A DNA stretch of 64,000 nucleotides from contig VRMN01000001.1 in assembly GCA_008690995.1 (NCBI GenBank), positions 1,612,001 to 1,676,000 of the forward strand, written 5' to 3'. Numbering within the stretch: position 1 is the stretch's first letter; each line of letters starts with the position of its first letter. This DNA is from Porphyridium purpureum (taxonomy: Eukaryota > Rhodophyta > Bangiophyceae > Porphyridiales > Porphyridiaceae). The notes under the pieces were generated by a model, which ran no database searches, was not told where the DNA came from, and was given only the letters and a program-made list of their open reading frames with translations. Shown in pieces: positions 47,984 to 57,372 of this stretch. Both the position numbers and the translations under genes were made by a program.

Positions 47984-48960
47984 GACGCGCGATGCACACA
48001 CGCACAGGAACACTACTTCGAAATTCCCTCTGCGCGGTCACTCGTGGTCCGGTGTGACACACGCGCTTCAACTCCTACGTCAAAGCCTTGTCCACCTGCC
48101 GCCGCGCTGGCCCGACACCTCCGTCACAAACTTCCCTGACGCGACGATCAGCTGGCCCAAGCCCATGCACGCAAATACCCGCAGCGTGATCAAGTGCACT
48201 CGCCACACGCAGCACCGTCGCACGCCCGCACGCACGACGCAAACGAGCCGCGCCCGCGACACAAACCGAGCTTCCGGCGCGCCACAAACTCCCTCACGAT
48301 CTTCTCCACCACTACTCACCGCGCAGCCCGCGTATCTTTTCAAACTGTACTGAGCACGCACGATACTTAGAGTCTCCGTTCTGCGCAGCCCAAGCACGCC
48401 CTCCTCCCGGCGCAGTCCGCACTCGACGCCGATGCGTTACCGCACTGCCCGCACTTCTCGGCCGTCGTCAATCTTTGCTCTTGCTCTTGCTCTTGCTCTT
48501 GCCGTTGCTCTTCTTCTTCTCCGCCTTCTCCCATCGCCCTCTCCTTCTCTCCCCGCGCACGAGCGCCTCTCTTCCCGATCGCTCGCGCCTTCAAACAACA
48601 AACTTAATTAATGCCGAAAGACATTAAAATACTAGAGGTACAGTGTGTACACTCAGCAACCACTTGTTTAACATCGGTCGCACCTTATTTTAATGTTAAA
48701 CATTGGCCCCGCATTCAAAGATGACAGACCCTGTTCAATGATGATGTCGCCCGAGGTGGTGTGGATGTGTGAGTGGTGCGAGTTCGCGGGCGTCGCATTG
48801 TTCGCAGCGTACGCAGCCAGCGTCGTGTGCGAAGGGCAGGCCATAGACCTTCTGGCAACGGCTTGGACTTGCTTTTGACAAGCTCTGGTGCTCTGTTTCT
48901 CCTCTCGAGTGACAAGGCACTTGGTGAGGTTCGGCGGACAGCACGCCGTTCCAAGTCACA
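47984..48960. promoter_or_regulatory. Divergent promoter region of SNF4 and the MYCBP-like gene
   Basis: ACTGTAC (48344), TTAATTAATGC (48604-48614), GTACAGTGTGTACAC (48638-48652) and TATTTTAA (48686-48693) repeat the word set of the 32.3-kb divergent promoter. A (TTGCTC)n hexamer run lies at about 48474-48510. No TATAAA box and no additional gene is seen. Confidence 0.5.
48474..48510. repeat. Microsatellite (TTGCTC)n
   Basis: About five to six hexamer units lie in tandem, then decay into CTT repeats. Confidence 0.8.
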
Positions 48961-49203
48961 ATGGACAAGCTTCCGAAGACTGAGACCGAAGCCGCGCCGG
49001 ACGCGATGCGTGCTGCGTTCCATAAGTATATGGATGACACAAAGCTGGCCGACATCATGAGTGCGGCCGTCGCCGATTTGTACGAGTTGGAGCCGCATGA
49101 ACGGCCAGAAGATCCCGTCGCGTTTGTCTGCGAGCGAATGAAAGTTCACCAGCACGCATTTGCGCACGCTGACGCGTCCCATGCGCGTGAAAATGGCTCC
49201 TAG
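48961..49203 (+). CDS. MYCBP-like (AMY-1-type) small protein
   Basis: The protein is 80 residues. The central helix-turn-helix region (about 18-62) contains FHKYMDDTKLADIM, VADLYELEPHERPEDPVAF and a final CERMK, matching the pattern of c-Myc-binding protein (FRRYLE..GVLDTL..VLVALYEEPE.P..ALDFLK..L) and related Dpy-30/RII-type dimerisation folds. Family members bind AKAPs or act in cilia and kinase anchoring; the partner here is unknown. Only 124 bp separate it from the next gene on the same strand. Its small size fits the family (about 100 residues). Confidence 0.65.
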   Translation: MDKLPKTETEAAPDAMRAAFHKYMDDTKLADIMSAAVADLYELEPHERPEDPVAFVCERMKVHQHAFAHADASHARENGS

Positions 49204-49327
49204 CTCAGTGCCTATCGCCTGCGCTGTGTTCTTATGATGTGAAATCACGTTGTACTCATAAACTGGAAAAAATGTGCTCCACCACATCCTCCTGCCTGAG
49301 AGAGAGTGCGCATGCGAAAGTTCGGCC

Positions 49328-52300
49328 ATGACGGCGCGGTCACACCGACTGCTTTCAGAATGGAGCCAGCTAGTTCTTCCACCTCTTGCCGCGCTGCAGC
49401 TCATGCTGCTTCTGCTGGCTCCGCTCGCCGCTGTGTTGGGTAGCGCACTGTTTGCGTGCGCGTACGTGCTCGACGCGCGCTGGCGGCTGATTCACGGAAG
49501 GAGCACCGGGGCGCTTGCGTGCGGCGCGGCGCTGCTGGAATGGGTTATGACCCTGCTTCGCGTGGCCGAGCTTCACGCGGATGCGTATGGTGCCGTCGCG
49601 ATGGCTGGACCGGGCGGATTGATTTTGAAGGAAGTGCAAATAACGCTCGCATTCAGTGCCAAATGGCTGGCCCTCTATATCGTCTTGAACGCTCATCGAT
49701 TCGATTCCGACAAGCATGAGAGTGATAATAAGCATTTACTTCAATGGTTGCGCATGAGTGTCGCGCTGTGTGTTCCCATGTCGATTTCATGCTTGATGTG
49801 CGCAGCAGCCAGCAGGCCCGCCCTCACAAGTGACCAAGTGTCAACAGATGATCTGAGCGGGTATGTCTGGACGCATGCTTTGGCTGCGAGCCTTGTCGTC
49901 GCTTCGTTGGCATTTGCTGCGTGTCGACATCAGAAAGCTGGTGTTCAAGTGGGGTTGAATGAGAGCGCATCGAGTTCTTCATCTGCGTTGCTTTCCTACG
50001 GCCCGCAGGACTGCGCAGAAGGCCACGATCATCTTCTGAGTAACGGAGAGGCCTTGGCCCTCATTTCTCTGTGTGCAATGATTCCTGTTTTCTCATACTT
50101 GGGCTCCTATCAAACAGACTGGCATCGCGTCACCTTTCTCGATATCGCCTTGTTTCTTTGTCCAGTCGGGTTTGGGGCCTGCGCCGGCAGTCGGCGGTTT
50201 TCGCTGCTAGCGGGCCTTTGTGCTGCTATGAGCACGTGCTGCTTTACGGTCAGAGCCGTGCTTCCGTGGCTCGTTGTGGGCGATCTTAAAGTCTTTCATG
50301 CGCTTCACAACGATGCAGTCCTCTTGATTTGCCTGTGTCTGTTCTGTGTCTTTCTCGTGAGCAGCACCCGGGCATGGACACTCAATGCATATCATGATAC
50401 ACTTTTGCCCCAGACGAGTCGCGAGAATGACAGCACGTCCACGTTCGACTCAAAGCTTCGCAGGGCCGCGCTGGAATCCTTTCGAGCGGCACACAGTCTG
50501 GCACTCGTGTGGACGCTGAACAGTATCCGTGTGTATCTAGGCGGATACGAAATCTGGGGTTCCGTACGAGACACAATGAGTCTAGTCTTGCTCTCCGTTG
50601 GCGGTACCATCACATGCATGATTCTGTGCCTGTGGGGATTCTGGCTGCTTGGGTCAGGCGGCTTTATCTCAGAAAGCTCGAGTGAAGTACATGCAGTTGG
50701 ATGCCTGGCGCATGCATTATTGTGGTTTGTACACGAATTCATGCTTCGCACGGTAGAACCTCGAGCTTGGAATGTCCGGATAGGTGGTATGTCCGTATTG
50801 CTCGGTGTGATGGCGACCATGTCATCATACCACTTGCTGTGTGCAGTACGCACGGGTCGCCGCGAAGGTGGCTCTGCAGGCTCTGTCGCAATTGAGGAAA
50901 CATCAGCTTTCGAGCGGCTCGTCATTGACGTTTCGCTCCGAACGCATCTTGGGCGGCTTGTCATGGTCGTCCCGGGGACCTTGTCATGGACTACCGTGTT
51001 GATCGGATTCTTGTTCTTCCAGCTGTTGCCACTGCCTTTTTTTCTTCAAGGGTGGCTCGCACCGGTGGACCTATTGCAGAGATTTCTGGTGCGTTTGGAT
51101 GCATTGCTTCGGCGTCCGCACTTAGGAGGGGATACACCGAGCGCCGCTCCTGCACTGGAGAGCAAGCGCAAGTCTGTGGTTCCTCTTGGGATTGTTCGCT
51201 GGATTTCCGGCGCGGGTTGTGCCGTATACCTGTCTCTGGCGTGCGTTCCTGCACTCAGTGACTACGGAGTCGTCGAGGCGTTTCCCATGTACACATGCAT
51301 TGCGTTGCTTCTTGCCCTCAGCAGTGCTACTGTCTCTCTGTATGCCGCAGCATCAATAGTTCTGTTGGCCTCCATCGCCATGCTTGCAAATACATGGGGT
51401 CTGATTTGCGGTTGCGCCTTTGCCGCGCATGTGGTGTCGCGTACGTACTCGGTAACTCAGACACTAGCTAGTGTGTTGGCTCTTGTATGCGGCGTGGCGC
51501 TAGGTCTGACCGTTGTATCTTCCGGGGGGCCCCTGTCCTTGAGCCCTATGCATGCTTGCGCAGTCGTGTTCATAATAGCGAGCTCGTCATTCCTTCTTCT
51601 CGAATACTTTAGCCTGTCGTCTGCACAGGTGCAGCAAAGCTCAATGGATGCACGCACTCTGCGTAAACTGCACGCTGGGCGCTTGGTGATGCTCGCGAGT
51701 CACGGTGGAGCACTTGCCCTGTGGGTTGCATGGGAGTGCGGCTTGCTTTCAAAGTACTACGGTAACGCACGTGACGCTGAAGTCTTCGCGCACCTGCTAC
51801 TGGTCGCATCTACATCGGCTTGTCTTACGGCACTGACTCTATACTCCGATGAGCAGGCGCAGAGGTGCTGGATGCTCCGCATGGAAACCCAGCCGCGACC
51901 CGAAAACGCGCGGGGTTTGCGTGGAAGCAGTCGACTCAACGCAAGGCATCTGCTTGCGCCAGTGAGAAATCTTGTTCTTCCCATGGCATGCTTAGGTTAC
52001 GTGCTCGGATCAATAGTGTGCATTCAGAGCTTCGGCTCTTGCGAGATCCCACTTGTCCTGTTATGCCCACTTTTGACTCTGCAAGCAGGCACGACGAATG
52101 CGCCTGAATTTGGGCACAGGGTAAAAGTGGCGCCTGGGTGGAGCCACAAAAATGCTGTTCTCGAGCAAAGCAGTGCCGGTCTGGATGAGAAACCGTACCG
52201 CTTGGCGGTCACGACTCTGGTCGTGGAGCTGTATGTGGTGGCCTTGCTGCGGATCGCAGGCGTCCTGCCCCATTCCGGTCTTGCGATGAAAAACCTCGCC

Positions 52301-52603
52301 TCTGTTTTCGAATACTCAAGCACACTGCACGACAAGCACCCCTTGGTTGACGTGGGGTATGAGCTCTCCCTGCTGGTGTGTTGCTCGCTGAGTCTTGCGC
52401 ACGGCGTGTGGCGCTTTCTGTGGCACAAGGACACCGGGCCGAACCTGCGACGCGCGCTCTTGCTGGCCCCTCTGAACGGCGTGCCTCTTCTGCTGTCCAG
52501 CCTCCTGGCCACGTGGTGTCTCTGTCTCGTCGCGCTCGCGCTGGTGCTGCTCGAGTTGTACATCACGCATCAGACTCGAGCGAAGCTCCTGCATTTTATC
52601 TGA
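49328..52603 (+). CDS. Large polytopic membrane protein, family not recognised
   Basis: The protein is 1091 residues with roughly two dozen hydrophobic segments spread along its whole length, short loops and no long soluble domain. The first ATG (MTARSHRLL) precedes the first helix directly (LVLPPLAALQLMLLLLAPL). The loops around residues 360-390 and 590-620 are charged (for example DALLRRPHLGG). The overall look recalls the multi-pass C-terminal parts of GPI ethanolamine-phosphate transferases, but the catalytic phosphodiesterase domain is absent, so I make no assignment. It sits head-to-tail between the MYCBP-like and MFS genes with gaps of 124 and 141 bp. Confidence 0.75.
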   Translation: MTARSHRLLSEWSQLVLPPLAALQLMLLLLAPLAAVLGSALFACAYVLDARWRLIHGRSTGALACGAALLEWVMTLLRVAELHADAYGAVAMAGPGGLILKEVQITLAFSAKWLALYIVLNAHRFDSDKHESDNKHLLQWLRMSVALCVPMSISCLMCAAASRPALTSDQVSTDDLSGYVWTHALAASLVVASLAFAACRHQKAGVQVGLNESASSSSSALLSYGPQDCAEGHDHLLSNGEALALISLCAMIPVFSYLGSYQTDWHRVTFLDIALFLCPVGFGACAGSRRFSLLAGLCAAMSTCCFTVRAVLPWLVVGDLKVFHALHNDAVLLICLCLFCVFLVSSTRAWTLNAYHDTLLPQTSRENDSTSTFDSKLRRAALESFRAAHSLALVWTLNSIRVYLGGYEIWGSVRDTMSLVLLSVGGTITCMILCLWGFWLLGSGGFISESSSEVHAVGCLAHALLWFVHEFMLRTVEPRAWNVRIGGMSVLLGVMATMSSYHLLCAVRTGRREGGSAGSVAIEETSAFERLVIDVSLRTHLGRLVMVVPGTLSWTTVLIGFLFFQLLPLPFFLQGWLAPVDLLQRFLVRLDALLRRPHLGGDTPSAAPALESKRKSVVPLGIVRWISGAGCAVYLSLACVPALSDYGVVEAFPMYTCIALLLALSSATVSLYAAASIVLLASIAMLANTWGLICGCAFAAHVVSRTYSVTQTLASVLALVCGVALGLTVVSSGGPLSLSPMHACAVVFIIASSSFLLLEYFSLSSAQVQQSSMDARTLRKLHAGRLVMLASHGGALALWVAWECGLLSKYYGNARDAEVFAHLLLVASTSACLTALTLYSDEQAQRCWMLRMETQPRPENARGLRGSSRLNARHLLAPVRNLVLPMACLGYVLGSIVCIQSFGSCEIPLVLLCPLLTLQAGTTNAPEFGHRVKVAPGWSHKNAVLEQSSAGLDEKPYRLAVTTLVVELYVVALLRIAGVLPHSGLAMKNLASVFEYSSTLHDKHPLVDVGYELSLLVCCSLSLAHGVWRFLWHKDTGPNLRRALLLAPLNGVPLLLSSLLATWCLCLVALALVLLELYITHQTRAKLLHFI

Positions 52604-52744
52604 GTGCGCAGCGCAGCCACGCTGACTTCATACTAAAACGCCTCCATTTTCATTGCGGAAATTTGCCATGGGCGCGGATGAAAGCGAGTGACGCCACCGA
52701 CCACCAGACCGTTGTGGCGCGCGGACGGCGTTCGAGTGGATGCG

Positions 52745-54289
52745 ATGAAGCGCCCGATTCTGACGGTGGTCGGCTGCTGCGTGCTGTGCGGGTTTGGCGC
52801 GGGCGGCTTCTTGGGATTGACGGTGCTCACTAAAGCGATCGCGGACAATGAGGAGCTGGCGGACTTTTCAAACGCTCTGGCCGTGGGCCTGGGCACGCAG
52901 TATTTTATTTCCGCGTTGGGGATGATTCTCGCGGCAAACTTGGTGCTTTCACAGCTCCGTCTGCGGCGCGTGCTGATTTGGAACGCGCTCTGCATGCTCG
53001 TACTCCAGCTGTGTCTCCCCGCCGCACTGACTGTCGGCTCCAAGGCGGCGTTTGTTCTGCTCATGGCCGTGCAGGGGATGACCATCGGCGTGGCTTATAT
53101 TTATGCCGTGGAAACGGCAGTGGCAGCCGCAGAGTCACCCGGCTTGGCGCTTGGATTGGTAACGGCCGCAGTGCCGGGCGGACAGGTCCTGTGCACGCTT
53201 GCGCTGAGCGTGCTGCTCAATATGTTTAGTATACCGAGAACGCTCGCCATATCGGCTTTTCTCTTTGTGGTTCCTGTCCTGCTCGTGGCGCCCCTTTTTC
53301 CTGACACAAGCCTTGGTGAATGCCAGATTGAATCGCACGAGTATGACTCGACACGAGTCAGCTACGACATTGATTTCGACACAGAGTCGGTGTCCGCATC
53401 GGAGAGCGCCACCCCTGCGCTGACGAGTGCGGCGCGTGCAGCTCGAGCCGTGGCGATTCCCTTGGACGCGGTAGACGGGGATGCAAATTCTAAACTCCTT
53501 TCAGATGCCCAAGCAGAAGCGCGACTATTGTTGGAACGGCGAAAGGTGGACGCGAAAGCCAAAGCCGAAATGGACATCGGAGTGCCCATGCGATGGTGGG
53601 AGCTTATGTGTGAACAGAACTTTTTGATGCTTGCGCTCATTGTGATGGCAGGCGCTGGCCCTTCGTACGGGATTTTGTTCGTTTTTGGTCGCGCTGCGGA
53701 GGCTCTCACGGGCGCAAGCGACGCTCTTATCGCATCTCTCATCAGCGTGTTGAGTGTGTACCAAGGTATTATACGCTTTGCAGCAGGTGCTGGCTCGGAT
53801 AAGTTCAAGGCTGTGCGCGTGCGCTTTTTGGCCTGGTCCGGTGCCAAGAATCTGATGATTGTCTTCATGGGCGGACAGGCGCTCGCGTGCTTTGTCCTTA
53901 TCAAATGCAGTACAGATCATGAGCACCCGGTCATGTCACATGTCACCTTTCTTCTGTGCATGTTTGGCGTGTTCGGGGCTTGTGGGGCGTGCGGTGTCTT
54001 GTCTGCTGTGCTAGCACATGAAGTGTTTTCCGCAGAGAACGGCGCCATGGTTATTAGTATTCTGAACGGTGTCTTTGACGGTTTCACTACGCTCGTGTTT
54101 ACTCTTCTGGTCGTACACCTCGCGCCACCTGAGAAACACGTGTCCCATCGCAGCATGGCAAGCTCACGGATAGGCTACTCCAAGTTCTTTGTGTACTGCC
54201 TGGTCCTTTCAGTGGCGGGCCTGCTGGGTGCCGCAATGGTCGGCCGATCGCGACGCGCGTGGCGTGGAGTTGTGATAAGCCCAATTTGA
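52745..54289 (+). CDS. Major facilitator superfamily permease, substrate unknown
   Basis: The protein is 514 residues from MKRPILTVVG. It has twelve predicted helices in two halves, with a long cytosolic loop of about 100 residues (about 200-295, Asp/Ser/Ala rich). The second half contains GIIRFAAGAGSDKF, a typical MFS loop motif (G-R-x-x-G-x-x-x-D), and the first half has VQGMTIGVAYIYAVETAV. It most resembles the oxalate/formate antiporter or nodulin-like MFS branch, but the substrate is not readable. It ends only 69 bp from the convergent uL14 gene. The frame is open 19 codons further upstream without an ATG. Confidence 0.78.
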   Translation: MKRPILTVVGCCVLCGFGAGGFLGLTVLTKAIADNEELADFSNALAVGLGTQYFISALGMILAANLVLSQLRLRRVLIWNALCMLVLQLCLPAALTVGSKAAFVLLMAVQGMTIGVAYIYAVETAVAAAESPGLALGLVTAAVPGGQVLCTLALSVLLNMFSIPRTLAISAFLFVVPVLLVAPLFPDTSLGECQIESHEYDSTRVSYDIDFDTESVSASESATPALTSAARAARAVAIPLDAVDGDANSKLLSDAQAEARLLLERRKVDAKAKAEMDIGVPMRWWELMCEQNFLMLALIVMAGAGPSYGILFVFGRAAEALTGASDALIASLISVLSVYQGIIRFAAGAGSDKFKAVRVRFLAWSGAKNLMIVFMGGQALACFVLIKCSTDHEHPVMSHVTFLLCMFGVFGACGACGVLSAVLAHEVFSAENGAMVISILNGVFDGFTTLVFTLLVVHLAPPEKHVSHRSMASSRIGYSKFFVYCLVLSVAGLLGAAMVGRSRRAWRGVVISPI

Positions 54290-54358
54290 CGCCGCCGCCC
54301 CGTTGTGTATACATAGTTAATGTCCAATGATAATTAACAAAGTATGCGACCCGGGCGA
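54290..54358. terminator. 69-bp gap between convergent genes
   Basis: An AT-rich stretch (TGTATACATAGTTAATG, then ATGATAATTAAC) separates two convergent stop codons. Both mRNAs must end here or overlap. Confidence 0.45.
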
Positions 54359-54739
54359 TCATATGATCACGCGGCAAAGCGACATGATCTTCATGTACTT
54401 GGAACGATCGAGGTTTGATGACACGACCCCCCTGATGCGCGTGCCGATGGGCTGCCCGTTCGGACCGAGCAGGGCGGCGGCCCAGTCCGAGCAGCGCATG
54501 GTCGACCCATCGCGCCGTGCGTCCTCCACCTTTCCTCGCACGACCACAGCGCGATGCACCTCGCCCTTCTTCACCTTTTTCGCGCCCGGGTCAGCCTCCT
54601 TGATCGAGCACACCACCTCGTCGCCCACTGTGCCCGTGCGCCGCCGCACTCGCATCACACGAATCACGCCAACCACGCGCGCGCCCGAGTTATCCGCGAC
54701 GCGCAGCCGCGTCATCATCTGTATCCCAGCACCCGGCAT
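54359..54739 (-). CDS. Mitochondrial-type ribosomal protein uL14
   Basis: The protein is 126 residues from MPGAGIQMM. The uL14 signature is present: IQMMTRLRVADNSGARVVGV, a KKGEVHRAVVVRG block and GTRIRGVVSS near the end. It is bacterial in type; since plastid rpl14 is normally plastid-encoded, a mitochondrial role is more likely. It binds 23S-type rRNA in the large subunit. The frame stays open about 55 codons upstream, and that stretch is Arg-rich like a mitochondrial presequence, but it has no ATG. Either a non-ATG start or an unseen exon provides targeting, or the signal is internal. Confidence 0.85.
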   Translation of the reverse strand: MPGAGIQMMTRLRVADNSGARVVGVIRVMRVRRRTGTVGDEVVCSIKEADPGAKKVKKGEVHRAVVVRGKVEDARRDGSTMRCSDWAAALLGPNGQPIGTRIRGVVSSNLDRSKYMKIMSLCRVII

Positions 54740-55017
54740 CTTGTCTTCTACAAGCACAACACCAACCACCACAACCCGTCCACGACCATCGCCGCTCCTG
54801 CCTGCTCTTCCTGGCTCGCTGACTAACCGCCGCGCCAACCGGTTTCTCGACTCGGCGCGGTTTCGTAATGTCACGCAGGACAGTCGAACCCGATAAACCG
54901 GAAATACCTATTTTAAACAATTGTTTAACTTTCGTCTTTGCTCGTGTCGTTGTTGCAGCTCGGGCGACAGGGCGAAGAGTGGCAGCGGCGTCGTTTAGCG
55001 TTGCGTCACAGAGAAAA
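54740..55017. promoter_or_regulatory. Divergent promoter between uL14 and GPN1
   Basis: It contains TATTTTAA at 54909-54916, overlapping the 16-bp perfect palindrome TTAAACAATTGTTTAA (about 54913-54928). The region is TATA-less. The same TATTTTAA word occurs in the 32.3-kb and 48.7-kb divergent promoters. Confidence 0.45.
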
Positions 55018-56229
55018 ATGGCAGAGCATGCTGCAACGCGCGTGCATGATGGCGCGGCGGAGAGCCCTGAAAGTAAACAGGCGCTAGGTGATGGTGAGGA
55101 CCCCGGGCAGGGCGCTGGCGGAACGCAGCCGCATGATGAAGAGCAAGATTCGGCCTTGTCGACTGCAACTGTTTGTCTTGTGATCGGGATGGCCGGCTCC
55201 GGAAAGAGCACCTTTGTGCAACAATTTGCCCTGCATGAGGAAGACGCTGCGCGTGAGTCGCCCTATCTCGTCAATCTGGACCCGGCAGTCGCCAGCGATA
55301 TCCCGGGTGTCAATCTGGACATTCGCGACACAGTCAAGTATAAAGAGGTGATGGAAAAGTACAAGCTCGGTCCGAATGGCGCCATTCTGACTTGCTTGAA
55401 TTTATTCTGTACTAAGATTGACCAGGTTCTGAATCTAGTAGAGGCTCGAGCGAAGGACCAACAAGTAACACAGGAGGAGCTCGCGCCTGCATATGTTGTT
55501 GTGGATACGCCTGGCCAAATCGAGGCCTTTACATGGTCGGCGTCCGGGACCGTTATCACCGAGTCGTTTGCATCCTCCTTTCCGACTGTCGTGCTGTATG
55601 TCGTAGACATCCCGCGCTGCTGCGAAAATGCGCTCACCTTTAGCAGTAACATGCTGCACGCGTGTTCCATCATGTACAAAATGAAGCTCCCCATGGTCAT
55701 TGTGTTCAACAAGTGTGACGTGCAGAGCGCAAGCAAACCGCTGGGCTGGATGCGCGACTATGAGCAATTCGACACGGCAATCAGCGAGTCCTCGACGTAC
55801 GTAGCATCGTTCGCACGCTCCATGGCGCTTGTGCTGCACGAGTTTTACAAAAACATCGACACCGTCGAGCTGAGCGCCATGACGGGCGACGGGTTTGACG
55901 AGCTCACAGAAGCCATCGACCGCGCAACGACCCAATACTACGACACATACGTTCCGATGTTGGAAGCGTCCCGCAAGGCCCGTCAGGAGGCAGAGGCCGC
56001 GAGGCGAGAGCACGACTTGGCCAAGGCTCTCCGAGACATATCTGTCGAAGAGCAGGCCGAAAAGGGCAAGGCACGAGAAAGAAAGGACGGCGACCACCAC
56101 CTTCAAGGACACATCAGACTCGAGCAGGAAGATGATCCAGCCGAGGAGGAGCGCTTACTTGAAGAGTTAAAGGCGGCGCTCGTTCTGAAACAAAGATCAA
56201 GCGGAGGCGCTTCGTCGCTTGGCAAGTAG
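55018..56229 (+). CDS. GPN1: GPN-loop GTPase 1 (XAB1/NPA3)
   Basis: The protein is 403 residues from MAEHAATRV. The G1 loop is GMAGSGKST (57-65), the hallmark Gly-Pro-Asn loop lies in LGPNGAI (about 117), G3 is DTPGQIE (about 162) and G4 is NKCD (about 230). A charged coiled tail (about 310-403) is typical of GPN1. The protein escorts RNA polymerase II into the nucleus together with GPN3. A longer frame from ATG 54868 would add 50 residues but would begin upstream of the AT-rich promoter palindrome, so the shorter start is preferred. It is divergent from uL14 and convergent with the aminopropyltransferase gene. Confidence 0.92.
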   Translation: MAEHAATRVHDGAAESPESKQALGDGEDPGQGAGGTQPHDEEQDSALSTATVCLVIGMAGSGKSTFVQQFALHEEDAARESPYLVNLDPAVASDIPGVNLDIRDTVKYKEVMEKYKLGPNGAILTCLNLFCTKIDQVLNLVEARAKDQQVTQEELAPAYVVVDTPGQIEAFTWSASGTVITESFASSFPTVVLYVVDIPRCCENALTFSSNMLHACSIMYKMKLPMVIVFNKCDVQSASKPLGWMRDYEQFDTAISESSTYVASFARSMALVLHEFYKNIDTVELSAMTGDGFDELTEAIDRATTQYYDTYVPMLEASRKARQEAEAARREHDLAKALRDISVEEQAEKGKARERKDGDHHLQGHIRLEQEDDPAEEERLLEELKAALVLKQRSSGGASSLGK

Positions 56230-56352
56230 AGACGTAGATTGTTGCAGATAAACGCACGGCGTGCGCAGCTGGCTAGCAGACAGCTTGATGATACAGGCAG
56301 GCTTGCTCAAGTGGTCTACCGTGCTTTGCGGTATTCACGCGCTGCCTCACGC

Positions 56353-57372
56353 TCACTCGCTGTCATGGCTGTCATCCATGCTGTAAACGACCGTTTCCCG
56401 TTCGATAGCCTCTCGAACACACTTGGGGATACCCAGCACACCCTGCGCAAAGAGACCGTCGAACGCCTTGAGTGTACTTGGATCCAGATGGGATGCCACG
56501 ACCTCATTGACGCGCGAGCACGACAGGTCAATTTCTACATCAAATTGAGGTTGGTCTGTACAGGCGCAGAAGCCTAGCGGAGTGCCGAAAGTTGGGACAA
56601 AAGATTGGAAAGGTACGACATGTCTAAATACGCTCGCAAGTGTCTTGTTCATCCGCGCAAACAAATGCGGCTCTTCTACGAGGCTGGTACTGCCAGACTG
56701 GATGGCAAACACACCACGGCCTGGCGTCAGTCGCTGCCTCACCAAGCTGAAAGATTCCCGAGCAAACAGATTGAATGATGGGCCCTGCTCGACAGGGTCG
56801 GTGAGATCACCCAAAATCACGTCATAGTATTCGCGGGAGCTTTCTAGAAATGCCAGCGCATCCCCAACATGTAAGCGGAAACGCGGATCGTCAAAGGCAC
56901 CCTGGTGAATGCCGCTCAAGTGGGTGCGGCACGCCTCGACTACCTCGCCGTCGATATCGACGAGCGTGACCTGCTCCACGCCGCGCCATTTGAGCGCCTC
57001 GCGCGCTGCGCCGCCATCCGCGCCGCCCAGCACCAGCACCCTTTTCGGCGCGCCGTGCATGACGCAGGGCAAATGCACGAGCGGCTCGTGGTACATGAAT
57101 TCGTCGTTTGCCGCGAGCTGCATGCGTTGATCAAGAACCAACGCGCGTCCGTACGGCCCTATATCGACGACCTGCATGTTCTGGAACGCCGTCTGGCGGT
57201 TGACCAGAATCTGGCGCACGCCGTGGTGCATCACAGTGCACGGCGTCAGCGGCTCGGTCAGCCACACATTTGGCGGGGCCTCCAGTCTCCACGCCTCGGA
57301 CGCCGCGTCCTTGACCTGGTGCTGCGCGCTTCCACGGTCTGCGTCGCGCGTCGCTCCATCTCCGTTCCTCAT
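56353..57372 (-). CDS. ACL5-like thermospermine/spermidine synthase
   Basis: The protein is 339 residues from MRNGDGATRD; an ATG at 57498 would add 42 residues but lies inside the GTACAGT promoter words. Aminopropyltransferase motifs follow in order: WLTEPLTP, RQTAFQNMQVVDIGPYGRAL, the AdoMet-binding VLVLGGADGGAAREAL, VDIDGEVVEA, and the catalytic region GDLTDPVEQGPSFNLF. The DP.E.GP form and the length match ACL5 thermospermine synthase better than classical spermidine synthase. It transfers aminopropyl from decarboxylated AdoMet to a polyamine and acts in the cytosol. The exact product needs assay. It is convergent with GPN1 (123-bp gap). Confidence 0.88.
   Translation of the reverse strand: MRNGDGATRDADRGSAQHQVKDAASEAWRLEAPPNVWLTEPLTPCTVMHHGVRQILVNRQTAFQNMQVVDIGPYGRALVLDQRMQLAANDEFMYHEPLVHLPCVMHGAPKRVLVLGGADGGAAREALKWRGVEQVTLVDIDGEVVEACRTHLSGIHQGAFDDPRFRLHVGDALAFLESSREYYDVILGDLTDPVEQGPSFNLFARESFSLVRQRLTPGRGVFAIQSGSTSLVEEPHLFARMNKTLASVFRHVVPFQSFVPTFGTPLGFCACTDQPQFDVEIDLSCSRVNEVVASHLDPSTLKAFDGLFAQGVLGIPKCVREAIERETVVYSMDDSHDSE

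Noticed and set aside
48367-48594. A Glu/Gln-rich small protein on the minus strand
   Set aside because: The sequence comes from the (TTGCTC)n hexamer repeat in a promoter region.
54868-55017. A 50-residue N-terminal extension of GPN1
   Set aside because: The upstream ATG lies before the AT-rich promoter palindrome, and the conserved protein needs only the later start.
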